Below are positions 54,501-60,587 of a stretch of 60,587 nt of DNA, piece after piece. The notes under the pieces are model-generated. The model made no database searches, had not been told where the DNA came from, and worked only from the letters and a program-made list of their open reading frames with translations. The stretch lies in the NCBI GenBank assembly GCA_001661515.1, contig LUVW01000034.1:340940-401526 (forward strand), given 5' to 3'. Each line of letters starts with the position of its first letter. Position 1 is the first letter of the stretch. The translations under genes and the position numbers were made by a program. This stretch comes from Capniomyces stellatus (taxonomy: Eukaryota > Kickxellomycota > Harpellomycetes > Harpellales > Legeriomycetaceae).

Positions 54501-55491
54501 AACAATGCACGGAAGCAGCACTCTGGGCCACAGCTTTGCCAACCCTGCTGCCTTTAACCAAAACACAAACGTGGGCTATGTGCGCTCGTTGGCAAACTAC
54601 TATGCCGAAAATGACCAAGATGACGATGTTGCGTTGTCACAGGCCCAAAACGATCGACCAACTTCTAGAGGATTTAGCAATGGGTTTTCAAACTCGTACT
54701 CAAATTTGGCACAAGTCAGCACCATGCCTAACACCACCACCAGGCCTTTCACCGCCTCGCAGACCATAGGACCCTCTTCAAACAGAGGGCTGGTTGGCAA
54801 CACTCAAATCTCGGGCCAAGACGCCTTAAACAGAATGTCGATTATGTCGATGGGAACTGTGGGTATGGCTGCTAATAAATTTGGTAGGGCATCTATATAC
54901 ATGAACGGAGCTCCAGCCAACGACCAACAGCAAACTCCATATAACCAGAGCACCATTAAGCAATTCAACCCTTACCAGCAAGACGACCCATATGCCATGT
55001 CCCAGACAACCTCTTCTCAGAGATACTCTCGAATCCCAAACGGCTTTAACCAGCCCCAAGACTTTGTTAACCCTAACCGAAGCAGCATGATGTTTACCCA
55101 TGGCAGAAACACACTGTCCTCTTATAGCAATCCAAACATCAACCAGTCATTTACCACAAAAAACACCAACGGCTTCAACAGCCAAGTAAATCCCGCCCAA
55201 CCCTTGAATTCGCCTGTTTACCAGGACTACATGGTTGATCTTACTATTACCCCAAAAATTGCCCAAGAGTTTGAAACCTTTTTGGACAAATGCATCGACT
55301 CCAAACCCTACTCCATTGTTACTTTGAGCGACGTCTACTCTTGCTACGCAAGATTTTCTTCCAGAAATGGCACTAAGGTTGAAGATCGTGCTGGCACAGA
55401 GCAGTTTATCAAAATGCTCAAAGTAGCTGACTGGTCGCTTAAGGACAACAAGGATGGAGAAAGCTCGTATTATAACATGATCCTTGTTTAG
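51595..55491 (+). CDS. Large PH-domain protein, Caf120/Skg3-like
   Basis: A single uninterrupted exon of 1298 residues from ATG 51595. Residues ~15-160 form a PH domain: KRFIKGTLRKKSDR opens it and WELQTAGKNRFYIQSNNEED plus MHNWVLAVRLSCFELGCLFE close it. A second folded region (~175-350) continues with ISFR-type strands (KWETRFWKAADTSKKG, LRVIRVHKLYGLPVSL). The remaining ~900 residues are low complexity: GVAQGVAQGVA, an eight-residue NNxQPSQ repeat (~645-690), MNQMNQMNQMGNMNQINQMG, and Asn/Ser/Gln-rich stretches, ending in a short conserved-looking segment (LTITPKIAQEFETFLDKCID). A PH domain at the N-terminus of a large disordered protein is the layout of the fungal Caf120/Skg3 family, linked to Ccr4-Not and the bud neck in yeast. 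The family call is moderately sure; membrane or cortex location is inference. Confidence 0.7.
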   Translation: MVSTLKVKSGFDSFKEKRFIKGTLRKKSDRLNDGKEPSKKKWTCNYAEITGPTMICWDLQDPILSKYSHKIEPLLKASPDVNSAEYNDSINLVKSVISNPECINISDATCAEIGKQKRKEGVWELQTAGKNRFYIQSNNEEDMHNWVLAVRLSCFELGCLFEQYTVGLIKEKYQHVLNGKYVEVKYPVKVKFSNSCSWEEMDLEIEMVSGQNKWETRFWKAADTSKKGKKGAPKIAFRLESLSNIYAVFADKNTANSDNIPMLKVEGECVVNLEAKGKNLNELCSSALLGFRNSEEMMQTFLRVIRVHKLYGLPVSLSVNTNLVGKESIIEVEKLKGHYIEMMDTGNARKKLKGVVDKLLSSTGGVNNLGVLGNSAFNNQRHTISVVGQEHMLGQQQPGIQTQTRFSAQGVVQGVDQGVAQGVAQGVATANSLQPGGINSLNDSIYNTNLVEGRNNLKRPQSTVRFSDKLAKAKTSKFGFLFGKKKEKSRESKNVSIMGQEGSKLVPNIVGGTPVESGNINLSETDAELLCADSTPKPLEYKSMMTMLPDFGEDEINIEKLMEQSEAKRLEEAKNRSKLFEGLQVSGSKPKKLGRMDINELGSKLQNIDIDNDIVLGSDSENDEPLYTIMKNKTSENFNTAISNTQPSHSNAQPLQNNVQPSQNNAQPSQNNFQQSYSNIQPSYNNIAALSQNADLVLGDDGSMYPMANPTVDARFNSINGMNQMNQMNQMGNMNQINQMGNMGINNGVMQQALDQNIMVDPNFAQASQFAQGGMVCHPSQNYYQGGQEIPMNEQILMHDNYGNPVIQDLNMCNNNYPNGLLGLASAMAPNPDSFMGFPAPIEESNGPLITVTKKKDNIENPIGLVAAIANREQLKSDQKYRDSSSLMKGRQTKKAGDSNYGSTLRHMSKVPGGMFPVNNFNDDNMSVASGYSGNNNFRATNSMYFNDPNNFCSNDFVQNQQLANPRPTTMHGSSTLGHSFANPAAFNQNTNVGYVRSLANYYAENDQDDDVALSQAQNDRPTSRGFSNGFSNSYSNLAQVSTMPNTTTRPFTASQTIGPSSNRGLVGNTQISGQDALNRMSIMSMGTVGMAANKFGRASIYMNGAPANDQQQTPYNQSTIKQFNPYQQDDPYAMSQTTSSQRYSRIPNGFNQPQDFVNPNRSSMMFTHGRNTLSSYSNPNINQSFTTKNTNGFNSQVNPAQPLNSPVYQDYMVDLTITPKIAQEFETFLDKCIDSKPYSIVTLSDVYSCYARFSSRNGTKVEDRAGTEQFIKMLKVADWSLKDNKDGESSYYNMILV

Positions 55492-55791
55492 TCCATCCTA
55501 GAACACCCCATCAATATCTTATTTTGCTACATTTCTTTTATTTAAAAAAAGAAATAATTATTATAAAATTACAAACAAATAATTTTTATACACCTATTAA
55601 TATAAGTCATATATTCTATTCCATGAACCAACTGAATGATTCTATTTTTAGAAAATAAAGACATGAAAACGATTACTGTCTTGAGATTGAGTTATACCAA
55701 TACTCGACATTTACTCTCTTAAATAAACTTGCCCAATAACGCGTAGAACTAGATCTGGTTCAACTGGTTTCCAAAAGCCAGAAAAAGTGTG
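55492..55791. other. Short convergent intergenic region
   Basis: The 3' flanks of the PH-domain gene and the small minus-strand gene; nothing else seen. Confidence 0.5.
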
Positions 55792-56509
55792 CTAGTATTG
55801 TATTGGTGGAGTGTATAAAGCAGTAACATCCTTTTCGACGCCAGTTATGCTGAACTGTTCAGTAACTTTTGCAATTGCATGATTTGGGCTATTATAGAAA
55901 AATACAACTAGCTGCTGAGAATAGCACCAAATGGCTCTTGACGCCTTTTGGGTTTCTAGTAAAAACTCGACCTGCGACTCGTATTTTTCAACTCTAGCAG
56001 CACACGTGTACTTGTACATGTATTTCAAACCACCATATCTGCGTTAAATGAGACTTTAAAGTAGGTGATTAGATGGATTTTTGGTCAATTGAAATGCTAA
56101 GAATTTCATCAAGTTTGTAACTGCTTTTGTTTATTTGGCAAAGCTTTTAAAGCGCTATTAACAAATTAAGAGTAATAAAAGTTGAATAATATAATGTAAT
56201 GTAAAATTCTATTATTAAATACCAAATACTAACAACAAACTACCAAATCATATCAATACCAACCCTTGCTAAAAAGAAAAAAAAACAGCAAAACGGTGTA
56301 GATTCAAAAACATTACTACACTAAAAAATACATGTAATATTACGTTAAATTGTTTACACCCTAAAGTTTGTAATAAACCATTTTGATTTCAAATCCTTAC
56401 CATCTCGACTATACACATTTATCGAGTAGTCTAATTTAATCACATAATACAGCTCTAATTTAGGCTGGACAACTGCTTTAACAATTTCTTTGTTACTATA
56501 ATACTGCAT
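55792..56509 (-). CDS. Small two-exon protein, unknown
   Basis: Proposed exons 56401-56509 and 55792-56038 on the minus strand, ~118 residues. Exon 1 begins MQYYSNKEIVKAVVQPKLEL and ends VYSRDG at a GTAAGG donor; exon 2 starts after CGCAG with YGGLKYMYKYTCAARVEKYE and continues to TALYTPPIQY. The two halves have protein-like composition (amphipathic strands, many Tyr and Val) and both have sensible boundaries, but the phases differ by one base, so the junction as read is out of frame. Either there is a sequence error, an unnoticed splice option, or the gene is broken. No signal peptide or membrane span. I do not recognise the family. Confidence 0.4.
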
Positions 56510-57586
56510 TTTTTATGTAAAATTGGTAAGAAATCGAATAACGATTACATAACAAACATAATTGGAAATGTTTTATATTAGGTTTATTGAAATTGTTTAT
56601 TTTGGGATCTTATATTTATTTATTTTTAAAACTGAAGTTGCCAATTTGGATCAACTATACCACGGGTTTAAAAATATATGCTACACTAGAAACTTTGAAA
56701 TATAATTGCGCAGAAATTTTAAAGCTAAAAGCGTAACGGATCATCACTGAGAACTCGCTAGCGGGGGAATTGGGATCAGATGTCAAAAGTTTTTAATAGT
56801 AGTGGACTGTTTTCTTTAGAATAAGCACAATTTTAGTTTGTTTGTGCTGCTATACAAAGCCGGTTAAGTCTTGTAGAAAAAAGCCAATACGATATCCGTA
56901 CGTTCAGAAGGTAAAGCCCATTTACTTCGGTTTATTAATAACTAAAAGACGTGATTAAAAATACATCCATCGTAAGTTTTACACAACAATCGCTTGTAAA
57001 TTAAAAGCGTTTAGCAAAGCTACTAATTTTTCCATAAGCAATGTTAGTCGATTATTAATAAAGAACCAACGCTGAAATCAAGCAAGTAAATAATAGCATC
57101 AGGACAGCCATAACATTTTTGTGACACTACAATACAGTATAGTCAAATAGACGCTAACGATGTTTATCATGTTTGATTCAAGTAACATTACTAAATTTAG
57201 CAAATCTCAGACTAATAATTACAAATGCTTAGTATTATATTTATTGATTATTCAAAACCATAAGCTAATACACACGAGTATATTTATAGGCCGCTAACAG
57301 TTCTGACAAGTGAGAGAGTAACTCGCTAAACTGATCTCAGCTTTATTTTACATCAGTCTAATACTAATATAGCATTTGAAGTTAAGTCCGACAGAACAGT
57401 TAAACATTAAAGACTAATATGCCCAACATGAGATCTTACATTTTCAATATAAAAGGTTGACATTTGGTCATTAAAACGCTATCGTTCTGAACATTGACTC
57501 ACTCACTCAATTTTTTTTTGGCAATTAGAGTTGCGCATTATATACCATAAAATCACACCAGCAATTTTCCAAAATCATTAATAAGC
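56510..57586. other. Divergent intergenic region, 1.1 kb
   Basis: AT-rich; no ORF. It includes TATAAAAG at 57448-57455 upstream of the secreted proline-rich gene. Confidence 0.5.
57448..57455 (+). promoter_or_regulatory. TATA box candidate of the proline-rich gene
   Basis: TATAAAAG, a near-consensus TATA box, 132 bp before the start codon at 57587. Confidence 0.45.
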
Positions 57587-58456
57587 ATGACAAAGTATAT
57601 CATAGGATCATTAATAGCACTATGTGCTATTGGCACTGACGCATTTTCAGTGGGTTCCCTCCAAAACGAGACCATCAACAGACTGGTTAAGAAGCAAGGG
57701 TCATCCTACCCTGATACACAGTATGGAAAACCTGCACCTCGTCCAGCAGTCTCGGTAGCACCTGTTACTCCAAATTACAACTATTTGCCTTTGACATCAG
57801 TGGTTAAAAAGCCTACTCCTGCCTCAGTCCAGCCTGGAAAATATCCAACCAAAACCTCAAAAGCAAAAACCACAACCAAAACAAAGAAAAAAAAAACATC
57901 AGTCAAGTATACTATTAAAAAGACCACTACACCAGCCACATCAACCCAGGCCCCAACCTCTGAAGGTAATGAGCCCGAAGTAACATCCACTACAGCCGAG
58001 CCTACATCAATTTCTGTCACTTCAACATCGACTAGAGTTACTTCTGCACCAATTGCTGTCACACCGGCATTAACTAGAACCACTTCGGTACCAATTGATG
58101 TTACCCCAGTATTAACTAGCATTACTTCTGCACCAATTGCTGTCACCTCGGTATTAACTAGAGTTACTTCGGCACCAATTGCTGTTACCCCAGTATTATC
58201 TGGAGCCTCGTCCACGACACGTGCGCCATTATCTACACCTATGGGCACCTACTATGGTGTTCCTGTTGCACCTAGACCACCACCTCCTCCAAACCCTATG
58301 GGCACCTACTACGGAGTTCCTGTTGCGCCTAGACCACCACCACCACCTCCAAAACCTATGGGCACCTACTACGGTGTTCCTATTGCACCTAGACCACCAC
58401 CACCAACTCGTCCTCGTTTTCCCATGCTCTTTGGAGGACTCTTTAGAGGTTCTTAA
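57587..58456 (+). CDS. Secreted Thr/Pro-rich repeat protein
   Basis: A single exon of 289 residues. Residues 1-19 (MTKYIIGSLIALCAIGTDA) are a signal peptide. A short N-terminal part carries one N-glycosylation site (NET). A Lys/Thr-rich stretch (~88-113) leads to a Thr/Ser-rich block with five or so copies of a 13-residue unit (TSAPIAVTPVLTR and variants, ~150-205). The C-terminal third has three near-perfect copies of PMGTYYGVPVAPRPPPPP (~222-275) and ends RFPMLFGGLFRGS. Such Thr-rich and Pro-rich tandem units are typical of O-glycosylated wall or extracellular-matrix proteins. There is no hydrophobic C-terminal tail, so it is probably released or cross-linked through its tyrosines. No family recognised. 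Confidence 0.75.
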   Translation: MTKYIIGSLIALCAIGTDAFSVGSLQNETINRLVKKQGSSYPDTQYGKPAPRPAVSVAPVTPNYNYLPLTSVVKKPTPASVQPGKYPTKTSKAKTTTKTKKKKTSVKYTIKKTTTPATSTQAPTSEGNEPEVTSTTAEPTSISVTSTSTRVTSAPIAVTPALTRTTSVPIDVTPVLTSITSAPIAVTSVLTRVTSAPIAVTPVLSGASSTTRAPLSTPMGTYYGVPVAPRPPPPPNPMGTYYGVPVAPRPPPPPPKPMGTYYGVPIAPRPPPPTRPRFPMLFGGLFRGS

Positions 58457-59653
58457 TATGGTGAATAATAGCATACGCAATTTGCTGGGAACACCGTCCT
58501 ATATACTAGAAATGATAAACAATAGCAATAACTTACTTTATTTTGCAAGTTTTACCTTTTCTATCAGACTAAAAAATATATTTCACAAAAAGCACCAATA
58601 GTAATGTAACAGGAATCTCTAACTAAGTTTAACCCATTTACTGGTTTTCAAGTGTCAAGTGTCAAGTGTCAAGTGTCAAATGTCAAATATCTATTGCTAG
58701 ATAGTTGGATGAACATCGAACTCACTGAATTGAACAGCTAATTTTTATGAACACAATGGTGAAGCAGCCTAAAGGCTTCAATCCATACACCAACATACAT
58801 TAGTCGGCCTGCTCTGCAACAACAAATTAATCCTACAAGTCCGGCTGATGAATGCTTGTTCACGTGTTTACATTCTGTTATTTGCCACAATATTTAGGGT
58901 TGGTTGTTGATTTTGCACAAAAAGAGGGATTGATTTTTGTTTCCAAAACATCTTTTTTTACTTTGACTTTTACATTTGTTATCCTAACACATTTTGGGTA
59001 TTTTTATTATCAGAATAGCACAAATCGCCCACTAAACCCGGTTTCTTTTCTTTTCTTTTCTTTTCTTTTATTTTACAGCTATTGTTTTTTTAAAAAGCCA
59101 ATAGTTGATACTCAAACAGACAAATACCCGGAAAAATAATATTTCCGCCCACTTAAAATGTTAAACCAGGCGAAAAGACTCGAATAGGTAGGCAAGAGTA
59201 TTCTATTCCGTTTTTGGTGTTTAAGGAGGATAAAGCGTAATTTTCAATTATTTTTACGATCGGGGTTTACTTTTTTCGCTCCCTGTATTTTTAGCCGCTG
59301 TACTTTATATGTGATAGATATAAAATACGCAGGTATAAACTGTACCTCTCTACTTGCTCAATATTATCTCCATTTCTCAACAGCTAAACTGGTTTCTAAA
59401 CAAATCTCTAGAAATTATCTTTAGAAGCCAACCTTTAATGCCACCAACCGAAAACATCGGGCGGAGAGTGTATCAAACAAACATAACCGACAAAGACAAC
59501 AACCTAACACCAGCAACACAAACACAACAAAAATATGCAAAATGTCAAATACGAAATTGCATGCTGTGAATTTACGTTTTTGCCTACAAGCCAAACGACT
59601 AACGAGTAACGACTAATGATACCCGACCCTGCCGTGTGCATTGTATTGCTAGT
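58457..59653. other. Intergenic with 7-bp repeat
   Basis: Contains the GTCAAGT repeat (58649-58689) and a TTTTC microsatellite (59040-59070). Short ORFs at 58852-59139 and 59354-59569 have no features. Confidence 0.5.
58649..58689. repeat. 7-bp tandem repeat (CAAGTGT)n
   Basis: About six units, the last two CAAATGT; ~190 bp after the proline-rich gene. Confidence 0.9.
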
Positions 59654-60277
59654 TCAACTTTGGTTTCTATGTATTTTAATTTCAACATTCTTTGCACTTA
59701 CATTTGTGTTTGTATTTGTGTTTGTACTTTTATTTTTTAAATAAATAATGAACTGCAACCAAAGCAATATGTTTACGGTGCTTTGAGCCAGCTGCCCTCG
59801 TGCTGTATTTGTTTTATCTGAAAAACAAAAATTGATTAAGTCGATGATACTAGAAAGCAAAAACAACCAACGGCTAAACTTTGACATGCTAGTTTGACAT
59901 GCAAGTACTGCTGCTGTGTCCAGACTGCTATACCCAGACTGCTTGCATTTACCGCACTTTTTGCTTTTCCCTGCCATCAATTCAGCTTTTGGTTTCACCA
60001 TGGCCTTCTTTGATCTGCCAACTGCTACTACTATGGTTGGGCCTACTATTCCGTCTGATGTTAGTATTGAAATGCCGATTAGCATAATTCATTTTGAGTA
60101 TGATTTCTGCAAACCCTCAACCAGCAGCTCCTTTTTCAAAAAGGATACACCCTCTAGCGCGTAACTCTGGATGGCTGCCGCAGCATGTGTACATGAACAT
60201 TCATTTAATGTGAGGTTTCCGCAGCTACATGTTTTTTCTACAATGTTCACGGCTCTGTCCAGCTGGAATGATTCCAT
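59654..60277 (-). pseudogene. MULE-like transposase C-terminal remnant (SWIM zinc finger)
   Basis: Read on the minus strand from 60277, the frame gives a SWIM-type zinc finger: TCSCGNLTLNECSCTHAAAA, matching the CxC...CxH pattern found near the C-terminus of MULE and FAR1-type transposases. A TGA at 60089-60091 interrupts, and the same frame then resumes with VGPTIVVAVGRSKKAMVKPK and a zinc-knuckle-like KSKKCGKCKQSG, where the last expected Cys/His positions are missing. This order (SWIM, GRPKK-like basic motif, CxxC knuckle) is that of MULE transposases. The in-frame stop and lost ligands mean it is not functional. The catalytic part was either lost or lies upstream in degraded form beyond 60277. 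I see no terminal inverted repeats. Confidence 0.55.
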
Positions 60278-60587
60278 ATGTTTAGTTTACATTAAACATC
60301 CGTTTTTATTCGATCAAATGCGTTGATTTCATATACACGTTTCAGTGTTTCGCCTATTATTGTTTCATTAGCCTACAACAGTCCAGATTGGAATCTGTTT
60401 TAATTGCAGCTTATACCTACATTGTTGTAGCAATGTTTGTGTACTTTAAAAGGTGTATAAACTGGTACAATCTACTTTTCACCAAAGTCAATTGGAAAAA
60501 CAATTGTTTTTGCACTATCAGCTTCGGTTTTCAAGTCTTTACACTTTGTTAATACATATTATACATCATCCAGGCTCATGATAGTGT
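60278..60587. other. Window end, no gene seen
   Basis: AT-rich, with no ORF. It may contain further degraded transposon sequence that I cannot recognise. Confidence 0.4.

Noticed and set aside
58649..58689. Telomere-like repeat
   Set aside because: The 7-bp CAAGTGT unit does not resemble known fungal telomere repeats and is only ~40 bp, internal and imperfect.

Overview
This is an AT-rich nuclear fragment from a eukaryote, most likely an early-diverging filamentous fungus. The evidence for a fungus is the gene content: a Mgm101-type mitochondrial nucleoid protein, a Caf120/Skg3-like PH protein, a Ptm1-like seven-membrane-span protein, an Ysc84-like SYLF-SH3 protein, Elp4, Rrp7, and many short spliceosomal introns of roughly 40-150 nt. 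Low GC, many introns, and trypsin-type proteases together with repeat-rich secreted proteins would suit an insect-gut fungus of the Kickxellomycotina (Harpellales type). That placement is an inference from memory of the group, not something the sequence proves.

Layout. 0-5 kb: a small secreted protein at the edge, a tightly spaced tRNA-Phe/tRNA-Leu pair, and the ribosomal protein eS6 gene (minus, five coding exons). 5-11 kb: an unrecognised ten-exon gene (minus), a truncated retrotransposon 3' end, and a SYLF-SH3 protein (plus). 12-23 kb: an accessory region with an intact secreted trypsin, a large direct duplication carrying the promoter and signal peptide of two VTK-repeat surface proteins, and a decayed non-LTR retrotransposon between them. 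23-29 kb: housekeeping genes RRP7 (plus), ELP4 (minus) and a Ptm1/GPR107-like gene (plus). 29-39 kb: two catalytically altered trypsin homologues flanking MGM101 and the Rab escort protein gene. 39-48 kb: a TFIIIC 90-kDa-like gene (minus), cullin-3 (plus) and ORC6 (minus). 48-51.5 kb: no gene found. 51.6-60.6 kb: a large PH-domain protein, a small two-exon gene, a secreted proline-rich repeat protein, and a MULE-like transposase remnant.

Two themes stand out. First, compact multi-exon housekeeping genes for translation and ribosome biogenesis, tRNA modification, Rab prenylation, ubiquitin ligation, replication origin recognition and mitochondrial DNA upkeep alternate with rapidly evolving secreted genes and transposon debris. 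Second, the secreted set shares one plan: signal peptide, variable or repeated ectodomain, and in most cases a hydrophobic C-terminal tail suggesting surface anchoring. Among the three S1-family proteins, one keeps a complete triad and two have lost different triad residues, so pseudoproteases seem to have arisen at least twice.

Limits: splice sites were read by eye. Eight gene models close in frame with consistent phases. Four keep an unresolved junction: the unknown gene at 5.2-8.5 kb, the TFIIIC-like gene, cullin-3 intron 3, and the small gene at 56 kb. Assembly gaps (N) lie at 15506-15939, 19683 and 30316-30317.
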